Source: Lepiota brunneoincarnata (lineage: Eukaryota; Basidiomycota; Agaricomycetes; Agaricales; Agaricaceae). From it: 64,000 bases of DNA. Location of the stretch: assembly GCA_023014365.1 (NCBI GenBank), contig JAEBUN010000008.1, forward strand, positions 1,488,001-1,552,000, written 5' to 3'. The stretch's first letter is position 1, and each line of letters opens with the position of its first letter. Position numbers and translations under genes: made by a program. Positions 22,621 to 34,470 of the stretch are shown here, piece by piece. The notes under the pieces are model-generated. The model saw only the letters and a list, made by a program, of their open reading frames with translations, made no database searches and was not told the origin of the DNA.

Positions 22621-22689
22621 CTTGGGGCATAGTGAATTTACTACCACCACTACTGCACCTTACCACACTAGTGTTACAGTAGTATCACA

Positions 22690-22815
22690 GTAAAGTGGTG
22701 GTAATGTGTGGTAATGTGTGGTAATGTACAGTAATGTGCAGTAATATGTAGTAATGTGTGGTAATATGTGGTAATGTGTGGTAGTGTGCAATCATGTGCA
22801 GTAATGTGGTGAAAA
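22690..22815 (+). repeat. Minisatellite with a GTAATGTG(T/C) unit
   Basis: About ten imperfect 10-11-bp units of the type ggtaatgtgt or agtaatgtgc in a row. No gene is seen here. Confidence 0.85.
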
Positions 22816-24229
22816 TTGAGCCTGGGCCCAAGCTGGCCAGGGCCTGCCCTAAAAGACTTTGATTTCTGGTAAGGTGCCAAGTGACACATCAAATTTGAGG
22901 TTGCCCAATCCCTAGTTGACATAGTTTACTGTTAAGACAACAATGGTAACTGATCATTTTTGATCCCCTAACCTTCATTCTTAATTAATGAAAAGATCAT
23001 TGGCAAATGCTTTTGCAATAGTTAGTCTTGAGTCAATCCAAGAATTTCACCTCTAGTGACTCAATACCACATCCCCCAACTATTCCATTAATCATAAGAG
23101 GAGCATCAATGACTAGGTTCAGGACATGCCAGTCTTCCCCCAGCTATCTATCAAGAAGTATACTAGACAGGGTCACATATGGCCCCAGCATTCAACCTCC
23201 CTAATTCCCAAAACAATGGTACTCACTTACTTGACCAGCCAGTACACTTGGCCTGACTGCCCATTAATGCTTCCCCTTCATAGAGTAGGAAAGCTGACTT
23301 GCTTGGTCCTGTTATATCAAATTGGATGCAAGGCATGAAAGCTGGTGTCCACCAATTGACATCCCCTAGGGAAGGGTGTACAACAACTGGGCAGCACTCT
23401 GGTAAGTGGCAGTGGTTCAACCAGAGATATAGACAAACTAAAGAAATTACTACAAAATTCAAGAGCCCCAACCAATGCACAAAAATAAAGGTGGTGGCTT
23501 GATCAGTAGCACAGGAAAACTAGAAAAAAAAGCTACAAAATCTAACAGGCTCTAACTAACTTGGGTCTATTTGTGAAGTCATGCAGTGGCTTAATTGAAT
23601 GAATAGTAGTTGAATAGTCACAAAATATCAGCAGCAGCTCAACCAGGCAAACAGTGGCTGCAACAGTAGAGAATTCAAGTATACATATGCTACTATTCAG
23701 ATGACTTGAATTTCTTGACCATTCCAGCTGCCTGCTGACCTTTCATGACTATTCAGCTGCCATTCGGTCAGTCAAGCAGCTGGATGGCTTGACACATGCA
23801 CATATAGATATATTCTGCTAGTCAGATGATGTGAATTTGCTAAGTGTTCTAGCCACTGTTCACCCAGTTGAGCTGCCACAGACCTTTCTTGGCTATTCAG
23901 CTGTTGTTCAGTCAGTCAAGTAGCTAGATGACTTCAGACATGCATGTATAGATATATTCTACTAGTCCAATGACTTGAATCCCTTGAGTGTTCCAGCCAC
24001 CATTCACCTGGTTGAGCCGCTGCTGACCTTTCTTGACTATTCTAGCTAGATGACTTCAGATATGTATGTATAGATAAGATATATTCTGAAGAGAATACTT
24101 GCAAGTCAATTGCTTGACTCTCTTGATATACCTTTATGACTTTCATATTCACTTATTTCTTTAGCTACTGATTGCTTACTTCACACAGTTGACTTCTGAA
24201 AGAATGGGCCAACCAAGACCATAGGTGAT
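22816..24229. other. AT-rich spacer holding a 125-144-bp tandem repeat
   Basis: No gene is supported. From about 23695 to 24090 three diverged units (starting near 23701, 23826 and 23970) share the string atgacttgaat and a run of cagctgcc/tgaccttt motifs. The rest is unstructured AT-rich sequence. Confidence 0.7.
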
Positions 24230-25076
24230 ATTACAATTCAGTACCAAATAAAACTTCATGGAGCCTCTGGTCACTCAAGCAGTACTCTTCAAGAGCCATC
24301 TGATACCTGAAATACTCCTCAGATAGCTCAATCCTTTCAGAGTCATTGTCCAGGACAGCGTCTGCAGACCTTTGTATTAGATTTTTGGTAATATGTGACC
24401 TGAGATTTTGACTCACTAGCCTCTTGAGTTAGCTTACCCCCAAGTTCATAATTGTTCACCCTGTAACTTAGAACACCCTCCATTGCTCCTGCAATACCGA
24501 GTTCTGATTTGGTAATGGGGGTGGAAGCTTCTGCAGGAGCCAAAAGTGAGGGCTTTGGCCAGTACCAAGGGACCCAATTGAGAACAGCCTCAGCCATTCA
24601 ATCTTCTGACCTGAAGTCCATTGCAGATTCACACTTCCTTTTTGCTTGGACACATGAAATGCACCTTGTCATGCCACGCCCTGTAAGCTTGTAAGCCACA
24701 CAATCTGTCCAGAGTGCATATACCCACTGTCAGTTGGGTGGCATGGCTGCTTCAGTTTAAGACACCAAACACAAGGGTTGCCCCCCCCCATTCTCCTCTG
24801 CTCCCATTCCTCCCTGCCTTGCTGCTCTGCCCTATCTGCCACACCTGCCACATCCACCTTGTTATTATCCTCATCTTGTGACCTCCCCATGTTTTGCTTT
24901 GAAGGGCCAGGCAAGGTTACGGTGGGCAACTGCACCTGGTCTTGCTGCTTGAGTTTGGTTACCAAGTGCCAAACCTGATCAGCTAACTCAGGGCATGTCT
25001 CAAAAATGCTATTGAGCTTGAGATCACTGAGGGGAGGACATAGTGGATGTGGGCTTGTGAAGATTGAAGTTGGCAA
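24230..25076 (-). pseudogene. Broken hexacysteine (Zn2Cys6-like) ORF
   Basis: The minus strand gives an N-terminal domain with a Ser/Pro/Asp-rich middle, then CVWCLKLKQPC near 24760. After about 30 codons and a frame change comes CISCVQAKRKC near 24650. Together they make C-x2-C-x6-C ... C-x2-C-x6-C, two half-clusters with an over-long, frame-broken loop. The C-terminal part (24416-24231) is acidic and helical (EEYFRYQMALEEYCL). The overall plan, a hexacysteine motif followed by an acidic helical tail, resembles the intact gene at 2977-3659. This copy has stops and frameshifts. Confidence 0.5.
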
Positions 25077-27355
25077 TTCTGTTCCTTATATGATTTCCTG
25101 CCTGTGGCACCCTGGGATTCAAGTGGATCAACTACCCCAAATATTATCAGTTAGGCTCAGACTCAAGTTCTCTTCCACAAATCCATTTTATAACTACAGC
25201 AGACACAGTAGGGGTACAGTAATGTCACAGTAGCAATGGCAGTAGGGTGCAGTAGTGTCACAGCATGCATGTCAGTAGGGTGTGGTAATGCCACAGCAGG
25301 CACAGGTGCAGTAGTGTACAATATGCTACCACGCCAAGCATATTATGTATAGATCATTGATTTCCTGGGATATCATAGCTGCAAAGACAGATCAAATGGG
25401 AAAAGTGAGAGGGTTTCCAAAAGTAGAAGTATTAAATTTAGCCACCAGCAATGTCATCTAAATATAGTAAAGGAAGTGAAGCAAGAAGGCACATATATAG
25501 ATTTAAGCTATAAGCTCAAACTCAACCAGTACATAGTGACCAAATACATAGCAGCAAGGCAGGATTCACAGAATAAGCTAAACTCAAGTTCAAAATGTTT
25601 TATAACTTAAACTCAACCAGTATACAGCAACTGAAAACATAGCAACAAGGTGGGATTCACAGAATAAGCTAAGCTCAAGTTCAAAAAGTTTAGTTATGAC
25701 TCTGAGAGCAGGATTACAATGCCACAACCCACTTCCTGCAGGGAGGAAAACATAATAAAAAGTGCAAAACCCTCAATCTCAGTCCCCAACATTGCACCCT
25801 ACACATTATGTCATCCCCTCGCAAAATGAACTCCTGTGCCACCTCAAAGAGCAAGCTGGCCAGCACCAGGATGGCCAGAGGACAAACTGGCACCCCTATC
25901 CCAGGTTCTTCATACCCAACCTACCAGCCACCTCCCACTCCAGGCCCCTCATGCCAAACCTATCACCAACCTGCCACCCTGGGCCCCTCCCACCCAACAC
26001 TCCAACTGCCCACTATTGCCACCGCTGCCACTTGCAGCCCATCAAAGTGCCTGGCACCCAATGTTAGGGGAAGTAAGAGCACTGGAACCATGTTGATATT
26101 TGGGTGGCAAATCACTAGCTAATAAAGTAACTAACTCTCTGATACCAAATAATATCAGTATATGGCCATGGTCAGACACTGGGGTGTGAGAGATTAGAAT
26201 ACTATCTAAAATATGTGAAGGCAGACATCTCAGAAATAGAACCAGAACACCCAGACAAGTAAAAATGTGCTGTTAACTAACTTATTAGTGATAAGGCTAT
26301 GGAAGAATGACTCTGGTATGAATGTACCTGAGCATTGTATCCAATACCGTGTTAACTAAGATATTAGTTAAGATACTTATAACTACACAAAAGACCCATT
26401 TCTTCACCTCTGCCCTAGAAAGCAGACAAGTTGTAATACTTATGACCTTCAGATGGTACCTAGCCATAGTAACAGGTTCTGGAAGCAAATCTTGACAAGA
26501 GAATCTAGAAATTAGCTAATTTCTTGGTAAAGATGTTCCCTTGGAACAGCTCTGATGGTATTGAAAGATAAAGGATTGGATGGGGGTATCCAAGAAGGTA
26601 CTCAGGGACGGGTGCTCCCTCCTAGTAACGAAAGAGACCAGAAATGATGGACTAGAAAATAAAGATTGATAAGAATGAAACAAGCTAATTAAATTCTAAT
26701 ATTAGTTTACTGCCTAAAGGCTATGGAAGTGAACTTTTAGGACATTAGGGTTGAGAACCTGGGTGTGGAGAATACAAGAAAGAGATAAAAAACCCTTAGA
26801 TAAGAGTTAGCAAGGAAACTTGCTAACCCAATTGGCTGTGATATAAATAACCAGGCACTTAAAGAGCAAGTTCCTGAGAGCAAATTATGTCACTGATATC
26901 AGAACTCCTAGAATGATGCTCCTAAATGATGAAGAGACAATCAAATGATGAAGCTGAAGGCTTGTTTCAGGTATACCCATAAGTTAATTGTATATTGTTA
27001 TAAAAACTCATCTGTAAATTACATGGGAGGCAAGAAACTGCTTGCCTATTTCCCTCCCCCCCCTGATTGTATGGTTGATGAGGATAGGAATATAAAGCAA
27101 TTTTATGTGATTTTCTTCAATCATAGACCACCAGAGACTTAAAGAGTTATACTCTTTAAAACCAGACCCTTTGAAGTGATTGAGATATTGACAGACCCTT
27201 CTGCTTGACTCAAGAACTGAATATGAGTTGCTACAACTCTTCTGTTCTTAAGTAGAAAGTTCACTAACTTCCATTTCTTTGGGTTCCTCTTAGAGGCCTT
27301 GCCTCAGAAGTTTACCATTGAATTGTAGAGCTGTTTAATTGAGAAGCAAACATAG
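25077..27355. other. AT-rich region without a supported gene
   Basis: Only short, unconserved-looking reading frames occur. A Pro-rich frame at 25762-26122 is open in all three phases, a mark of base composition and not of coding. A short cagtagg(g)tgcagtagtgtcacag-type repeat lies at 25200-25320. Two related strings near 25500 and 25600 (aagctcaaactcaaccagta) mark a 100-bp imperfect duplication. Confidence 0.6.
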
Positions 27356-27700
27356 TATGCTAGGGCCCATTGAAAATGCTGTCCACTAGGTCTATCTAGT
27401 TTAAAGATACTTACTACAGGAGCTAGCAAGAAGCCTGTCGCACTGAGTAGTATAAAGTTTTATTGCATTGTTCAGAAGCTGTAGTGCACTAGGGCCCATT
27501 AGATAACACTGTCTGCTAGGCCTACTAGCTTAAAGACACTTACTGCAGGAGCTTGTCAAAAGCCTGTCTCGCTGGGTATTGCAAATTTATAGTATTGTCA
27601 AGAGAAAAGGACATAATACACCAGGGCCTGTTAGAACACATTGTCTGCTAGGTCTCCTGGAGGTTCACTGATTGTGAAAGCTTGCATTTTGCCTGACTTA
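27356..27700 (+). repeat. Tandem repeat, about 130-bp unit, three copies
   Basis: Units start near 27361 and 27490 (tagggccc) and 27622 (cagggcct), a spacing of 129 and 132 bp. Each runs through ...gtctgctaggtc..., aagacacttactgcaggagct and gcctgtc. Divergence between units is moderate. Confidence 0.8.
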
Positions 27701-27855
27701 TCGAATTGTGAAGATATTAGTTAACATATTATATAGTAATGACTGTCAAAGTTCCCATTGTATTCAGATAGGACAACTGTCTGTCTAGTTGGAGACTAAG
27801 AGAATAACTTACAAAGACCCTAAAAACATTAGAATTGAATATACTTCTGGAGATC

Positions 27856-28052
27856 TGTGACAACCTCTCCCCCACGAACTTATAAAGTCGGAATAAGCAA
27901 ACTTGTTAACAAACTTCATTTTTAATCTCATAAAGTAATCCGCTTTTCACCATCATCTCCAAGTCACACTCAGTAGGACAAGACCAAGTCTTTATAGACA
28001 TCTTGCCTCAAACACTGTGCTACTCAAGAGCAAACCCCTAACCCAGGTAACA
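27856..28052 (+). repeat. LTR-like fragment related to the 2592-3012 LTR
   Basis: It starts TGTGACAACC and ends CCAGGTAACA. Its last 100 bp are close to the 3' end of the left gypsy LTR (shared actcaagag...aacccctaaccc). It directly abuts an oppositely oriented gag fragment at 28053. Confidence 0.6.
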
Positions 28053-28753
28053 ATTATGGCCACAGCAGTCTGGATTGTAGGGTGGAGACCTCAGTGAAAC
28101 TTGACCATGATGGTTTTGTTATCTTGGTACCCCAAGTCCAAAATGAGTTCCAGGAATTCATCCAGATAGTCTTCCACACTCCTGTTGCATTGGTAGTACT
28201 CTGTACCCTCCAAACAATTGATAGCAGTTGCTTCAGAGTCCACAGGAAAGAACTGCTTATGAAACTTGGCCTTGAAATCCTTCCAATCATATATCCTCTC
28301 TGCTTCTTGTTCCTTCTCTTCCCACCAGAAAACCTGGTCCACCTACTTTGCAGCATGTCCCTCCTTCATGAAAGATATGGCCCAGAGTATTTTCTGCTGG
28401 TCTGACTTGAAATGGGTGGGGCAGAGATGAAGGTAGGTATTGCAGGTGTTCAGAAAGGCTCTTTCATGCATCCTATCACCCAATAAGTCAGGAGGGGTAG
28501 CAGGTTTGATTTTGGAAGAGTTAGGTGGTTGAGAAGTGGAGGGAGGAGGGTGTGGGGTTGCATCATGTTGATTTGGGGGTGGGGGGCATTTGGAGAGGTC
28601 CTGGAGGCTTGTCTGAATTGATTGGATCACCTCAGTAAGGGCCTGTTCAGATTCAGCCTGCCTCACTACCACAGATGCCACATCTTGCTGAAGATGAGTT
28701 ATTACACTCAGGAGGTCTGGGTGTGCACTCTCTAACATGTTTTGTTGAGCCAT
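28053..28753 (-). pseudogene. Gypsy element 3 gag (broken)
   Basis: The start ATG at 28753 opens a coiled-coil N-terminus and a Pro-rich linker, followed by a capsid-like core: KILWAISFMKEGHAAK, then a stop, then VDQVFWWEEKEQEAE in the next part, WKDFKAKFHKQFFPVDSE and the conserved SVEDYLDEFLELILDLGY. A second stop follows VKFH, after which GLHPTIQTAVA still reads as gag. This matches the Retrotrans_gag pattern of Agaricomycete gypsy elements. At least two stops disable it. Confidence 0.82.
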
Positions 28754-28886
28754 GGGTGGAAGACAAGACAGAATCAAGGGAAGAGAGGGATACTAGGTGA
28801 CAGGGAGCTGTTGGAGCAGAAACTGCAGTCCAAGCAGGTGGAACCTGTGTATGCAGAACCAGTTTCTTGAGACAATCCTATTCTTT

Positions 28887-29342
28887 TGTTAGGGCAACCT
28901 GGGAGTCCAGGCAGCTCAGGGGAGCTAAGGTGAGCTGGAGCAAACCCTGCAGGGGAATCCTAAGAGAATGGGATACAGGAACCCCTGCAGGCAAAACTGT
29001 GCATATATATGACTTATATAAGCAATATTAATGAATGCGGGTGAAGTGAACTATCCCAGTGCTACTCATGTAGAAATAAAGAGAGATCAAAGGAAGGAGT
29101 GAATATGGGGAGAAGAGGATATCATATAATAGGGGAAAATGAGGGAAATGTCAGGGAGAAGGAGAAGATGGGCTTGTGGGGACCTTTATGGAATGCTTGG
29201 GCTGTTTTGGGCATCCTGGAGTTTCTGGCATTTGAAGGGAGGGAGGTATAGTATGCTGGAGGGCAGGAGGATGCTCTGAGGAGTTTGTGGGATTTGGAAA
29301 TTGCTAGAGGTGTCTTTAGACTCCCCAGGGTGTCCCCTTACA
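28887..29342 (-). repeat. 5' LTR of gypsy element 3
   Basis: TG...CA ends, with TGTAAGGGG and CCTAACA termini like the solo LTR at 19860. TATA-like strings lie near 29010-29020 (ttatataagtc, minus strand). It lies directly upstream of the gag leader. Confidence 0.65.
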
Positions 29343-30039
29343 CACCTCTTAATCAGTCCATCACCCTCATTGGTGTGGGCAACCAGCCTCCTTTTCTCTC
29401 CTGTTCATTCTCAGGAAAGAAATTAATGAACACTAATTTCTCCAGCTCAGTTCACTGAAAACCAAGTGATGGTGGGGTCAATAAAACTACTCAGTGCATA
29501 CACCCTCAGACAGCCTAACTGTTTTCTGCTGGTTGTTGAGTCAATAAATAGAGTGCTTTAATTTGTTGCATACTCAGATTTACCCTGTACCAAAGGCAAG
29601 ATGGGGGCATGCACCCAGCCATGATGAGTCATGGCAATGTCTATGGCTGAGGGAGAAGGAACCAGGAGGCCTAGCACACAAAATTCACCTGGTTTGAGGG
29701 AGTCAATCACTTGGACTGTGAGATGGGGGCTCAGAGTGTGGGACAAAAAAAGAAATTGATATATTGATGGGGACCCTCCAACCCTGATGCTCACCTCCCA
29801 TTGAGCCAGTTGACATCACAGGACCATAGATTGAGTGTAAACTTGTTGATGTCAAGTTACCTGTTTGATGGTGCAGGTTGGGTGGTGGGAGGAGAGGATG
29901 CCACAGTAAAATCAGGCAATCCATTGCCAACATTGTAGGGATGTCCTCTCAGCTACATTAGGACAGCAATGTTGGATTGGGGGACATGGGGATGGAGCGT
30001 GCAGGAACGGAGAAACTAGCCAAAGTTGTCAATGTGGAA
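29343..30039. other. Spacer without a recognised gene
   Basis: Minus-strand open stretches at 29933-29558 encode sequence I do not recognise. They may be more of an old retroelement, but no catalytic motif is visible. Confidence 0.45.
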
Positions 30040-30378
30040 TAGGACGATCCACAGATTGTGCCTCTATCGCTTGGTAATTGGGCTGATTTATGGTCATCCA
30101 GGTTCACGGCCTCAATCGCCCTACACCATGCTTTGCATCATATGACCGAGTACGAATCCGTCTCTGACAATGAGCTCCGGCCTTCATACACATTGAGGCC
30201 TGACACTATCACACTCATTTTCCTTCCCGGTACCCGGCAATTGGTAGCGGCAGAGGTTTCCGGGATTAAGGATGATTTCAACGAGCTGATCTACGCACAT
30301 CTCCAGGCCAACGACGCGCGTGGATCAGTAGAGGCAATGATTGCAAGGGCAGGGGTGAGTTGGCTTGTGCCACCATAA
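30040..30378 (+). pseudogene. Orphan exon-like ORF of unknown function
   Basis: The frame opens after a stop near 30031 and runs to TAA at 30376-30378, with no ATG near its start. Composition is richer in GC than the flanks. The residues look like a folded domain (LGNWADLWSSRFTASIALHH, then PDTITLIFLPGTRQLVAAE). A GT-rich string (ggggtgagttgg) near 30352 could be a splice donor. I do not recognise the family and see no partner exons, so it is probably a stranded piece of a host gene. Confidence 0.35.
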
Positions 30379-30604
30379 AAAGTAGTGCACGATATTTTAG
30401 TGTGTATACAACAACATTAGAGGACATCCAATTAATACATGATGGAGATCCTGCGTCTACAGGCTGTATTGGACATGTAACCACTCGACTCTGCCTCGAC
30501 CTGAACCTTGTGTATCACTGGTCGGTAATCACCTTTTGTTAGGTGTAGGTTGTATTACGCGACCCTGGGAATTAATGGCTACCACTTTCCCACCTACGCG
30601 TCTG

Positions 30605-30825
30605 AAGAGAGGTGGCGTCTTGACCCTGGGAGGTGGTGCGTTGGCACTGGGAGGTGGCCCGTTTGCCCAGGGAGGTGCAGTGGTCGGTGCGGTGGTACTG
30701 GGAGGTGCCCAGATGGGATAGTCACAGTTCAAGTCTACCCGGCCCCCATATACGATAATAACGGTCTGGATACCCCTGAGGTTCATGTTCGATCCCGGGT
30801 CGGCCCTAGGAGGTGCTGCGTTGGT
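30605..30825 (+). repeat. G-rich minisatellite, CTGGGAGGTG unit
   Basis: Five or so diverged 20-bp units built on ctgggaggtg followed by gtgcgttgg or similar (30626, 30647, 30669, 30706, 30807). They give Pro- or Gly-rich open frames on both strands that I take as shadows of composition. Confidence 0.75.
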
Positions 30826-31349
30826 CCTGGGAGCCGGGGCTGGTTCATCATTATATCATCAGCGAAAACGACTCGGAACAGAAAAAAATCAGCCCATACT
30901 CCTTGCCAGGTTCTCGTTGGGTAGGGTGCGCATCCTTCGGGCGTGTGGGGGGTGATCTGACTGGTGGAATCCCAATCAATGGACATAGGCAAGGTTCATC
31001 CATACACAAGTACCTTTTGGGCTTAGTTGTCAATTGGCGTGCCAACGAGTCGTGCAGGGTGTTGGGTACAGATTTTGGGAGAAAAAAGAGGGTGATGTGT
31101 CGAAAAGCAGCTGAATATCTTATCACATATGTACTATCCATCAGTGGGTCCAAGAAGACCCTGGCTAATCAAAACGTGGCCCAGACCCTGTGAGGTAGGG
31201 TAGGAATCAGGATACGCTTAGTCCAATTCCCTGTGAAGTGTCGGGGGCCCCCCTCCATAACCCCACAAAGGTCGGCTACTATCTTGGACAGATTCCAAGT
31301 GGGAAACCCACCCTGGAGGGCAGGCCGATATCAGGAGGACTCCCGGTGA

Positions 31350-31775
31350 AAAGCTAAAGATTCAGGAAGTTCAACGGATGTGTCGGAAATGATGAGAACG
31401 ATGAGGGTGGTTACAGAGACATCAGTCGATAGTTGTGAGTTGCGAAAATCAGCACGGATGCGCCTGCAATTTAATTAGATTGCCCCCATCCTGGGGCCCC
31501 CTGAGCTCGCGTAGTATCCACAAGCACAAGAGAACAGGGTTAAACACGAATCCACACACCAGCTGGTTACAACTCTACAGCGGCCCCCCAGCATCCTTTC
31601 CTCTAGATTGTTGTACCTGCAATGTGCACTAGAACGCTCGGTTCATAGTCTTCATCCGCGGGAGGAATGGAATTATTGGAAAGCCAGGACACTGATCGTT
31701 CGATGCTCTTCGTGAGTCGTGTTTGTGAATAGGGTGGGTTGGTGAATGGTGTATCGGCCGGGCGAATACAATGCC
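31350..31775 (-). pseudogene. Partial, internally deleted copy of the QTRT2 gene
   Basis: 31350-31606 matches 34760-34990 (the 3' flank and last codons of the intact gene). 31615-31775 matches 35985-36150 (early exon 3, including the SVSWLSNIL-encoding part and the DIVFAL-encoding part). About 1 kb of the middle of exon 3 is missing at the join, and single-base changes shift the frame. The copy is a genomic, not a processed, duplicate, since it includes flanking DNA. No function is expected. Confidence 0.85.
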
Positions 31776-32804
31776 TGGCCTACCGAGGCACACACTGTTG
31801 AGCACCATTCCAGTCGAGTCGAATACAGAGAGATTAGAGGATGCGACAGTGTGGTATAAGAGCTGGGGGGTCCCGAAGAAGTTCGTTGTGGCAACGCCGG
31901 CGTTCACTTGATTCGGAACACATTGGGAGTTGCCGATACAGCTTTAACGGAGGCACTGCTCAAAGTACCACATCTTTTCGGTTAATACGTGGTGAGTTTA
32001 TCAACCTCATCTTTGGGTGAGAGTTTATGACAAGTCAATTCCGTGGTGAAATAGCGGTGATAGTTTATTTCCTTCGAATGACCAAGAACACGTTCGAGTC
32101 GGGCAACCCTTCCATGCCACACTCATTCCTCCCCTCTCGTCTTTGATAAACTCGTGAAAAGCAGCTGTAAACCTTGGTCCTCAGTTCACCTGCTAGGGTC
32201 CTTGCTGCTCGGTGATTGCGGCCTTGATAATGCATATACATACAACGAACAAGACTCCATAGTCAAGTGATTGGTAACGTGAATTTGCTTTGATCCTCCT
32301 CGTTGTCGTCCTTTCCAGTGCACGAATGGAAAGTTACAGTATTCTTCGAATCATCTGTGGAACCCTGACACGGTGGAAATGGTAGAAGTGTATCGAGTTT
32401 TTCGTTGGTGCCACCTCTAGTCCCTTCAATTAAGCCTTGTAATGAGATACTACGCAATTCAGGGGATCCACACCTTGGGAGACCTTACAAAGGCGGCCCG
32501 TGCATAATATACCACATGTATAGAACCTGAGTTCATTGGCCAGATTGGGCGCACCCCCAACGGTTGTGCTTGTGTACCAAGGCCACTAATCAGACACTTG
32601 GATTGCCCATCCCACACTTTCACAGACCCGCACCACAAATTCACAGGTTATAATTATCAACAGCCTCGAGTATTTGTACCTTTGTAAGCGATTGTCTGCA
32701 ACTACTTTCACTTCCAATCTAACGACAGGAAGACACAGGCCCATACTAGATAGCCAAGGATGAAGAGCCCAGGAAGCTATCCCATTCGCCGAACGATCTC
32801 CCCT
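31776..32804. other. Spacer without a supported gene
   Basis: A minus-strand stretch at 31907-31776 reads smoothly (NAGVATTNFFGTP and following) directly upstream of the QTRT2 fragment and could be part of an exon of another gene; I do not recognise it. The remaining kilobase shows nothing I can name. Confidence 0.4.
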
Positions 32805-34470
32805 TACAAATTGAATATATATGGTGTGGTCACAACTTCGCTTTGTCGAGTGAGACCGTTTGATTGGCGGTCAGGGTCCCCGGGTCCTTGCATGTGTCAT
32901 ATACCTTGTTATCACAAATATGAGTTCCTAGACTGGAAGCAATAGGTAATAGCCTTACATTTGTTGTGCGGATCGTCGAGTGAAACAGTGGCGGACTATT
33001 GCAGGGTGGGTTATGCTTAGCGGCCGGCACCTGCCAGTGTATCACAATGTAGTCCATGTGGACGATGCAAAATGCCCATAGGGGCATCAGCCTGAGGAAC
33101 AGAGGATCAATGTAAGATGATGATAAGGGTCAATAGGTACCTATGCCACCTACTCTCCAATCTTTCAAGAGCTTATAACACTGGTAACAATGATAATCCA
33201 ACCTACCCAAGACATCATCATGTCGATGAACAAGGAAATTCGAATCGATATGTATGGCATACTGCATCCTGTGGCTGCTCATGTCGATCGGTGTAATAGG
33301 AGTTTACAATAGCTGAGAAGCAAGGGAAAGTTAGATGAAATTAAGTGCCAGGCTACAGCCTCTATGTATGTGCAATATTCCGTAAGGGTTTATGGATGAT
33401 CATCCTTATTGTTTACCACTGTGCAGTTGTAATGATATTGGTTTACCTGTAACTATATCAGATGACTACCCATAAGCCTTCTAGGAACCCTGTCGAATTG
33501 CAAATATTTGAAATCTCTCATACCCATCCACTCACCACTTGGTCAATCCCCTTGAACCCAGCATTGGGACGCAAAATGCCCGCAAATTGTCAGTTTTCAG
33601 GAAAAAGTGGTGCAGAATGTGATAGGGGTTAATAAGCAACTCTGTTTTCCTCAGAAAATTCATGCGCCTATATATTACTCTAATATAAATCGGATAACTG
33701 AGATAAGTGATTGTAGGGGTGGCTTTATCCTTACACGAGTTTTTGGCGCAATCAGCTTGCAAGATCAAGGTAGATGCAGCTCATAGCAGCGATGGGCAGA
33801 GCCAGTCGAGAGCATGTCAGCCCATTGATCCAAAGGCAATAGCTTTTGATGGCTAGCTATCAGAGCCAATTGGCTCATGGCTAGTGCGGTATGGTGGAAA
33901 AATGAAACTGATTAGATTTATACTAGTAATTGATATTTATCTTACTGGTTTTCAAGCCAGGTGAGTGTTTGTATAGGTTTTTCGATGCTGGTTCATAGTC
34001 ATCCAATTATTACGTGTTCAGAGGTGATATTGTGCAATAAAATGATTGCAAATGCATTTTAAATACCCCTAAAACATATGTTGAAATTCTGTTTCAAGGG
34101 GAATGTTGGGGGCCACTTCCACAAATTTCCTCCCAAATGGATTTGGATAGAACATCTTCTGAGAGATGAAAATGCATTTGTCTTGAAAGTCACATGAAGT
34201 CAGATATATACCTTGTTAACACACCCTGTTGGCAGTATAGCTGAAGGTCCTACGATTACAATTATAGCATGGGGCACTCCAAGCCACACCTGACGTTGAA
34301 GAAGCCCCAAATTTTACTTCGGGACATCACCCTGCTGGAGTTCACTGCTGTGGAATCCTCTGAGAATAAGATGTAGGTTATGCTATCTCTCTCATGAAAG
34401 AAATAGGATGCTGATTAATCTATTCTCTAGTCCTGAATTTCTCCCGGGTGACACTACTGATTATCTGTCT
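32805..34470 (+). repeat. Dispersed noncoding repeat R1, copy 2
   Basis: Aligns to 20745-22170 from the shared ggtgtggtcacaact onward. Relative to copy 1 it has an extra 40 bp near 33345 and an extra 216 bp at about 33785-34000. The latter is bounded by similar strings (gatgcagctcatag and gatgctggttcatag). It ends just before the spacer leading to QTRT2. Confidence 0.85.

Larger units (their letters stand above)
28053..29342 (-). mobile_element. Gypsy element 3 relic: 5' LTR plus gag
   Basis: On the minus strand a 456-bp LTR (29342-28887) starts TGTAAGGGGACACC and ends TGCCCTAACA. After a short leader the gag opens at 28753. Homology stops at 28053, where a + strand LTR fragment begins. Protease and pol are missing. 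Confidence 0.75.

Noticed and set aside
25762..26122. Three overlapping + strand Pro-rich frames
   Set aside because: They are open in all three phases owing to CCN-rich low-complexity DNA, with no motif, splice pattern or homology that I recognise.
30529..30930. Frames on both strands rich in Gly or Pro
   Set aside because: They follow the CTGGGAGGTG minisatellite and reflect base composition.
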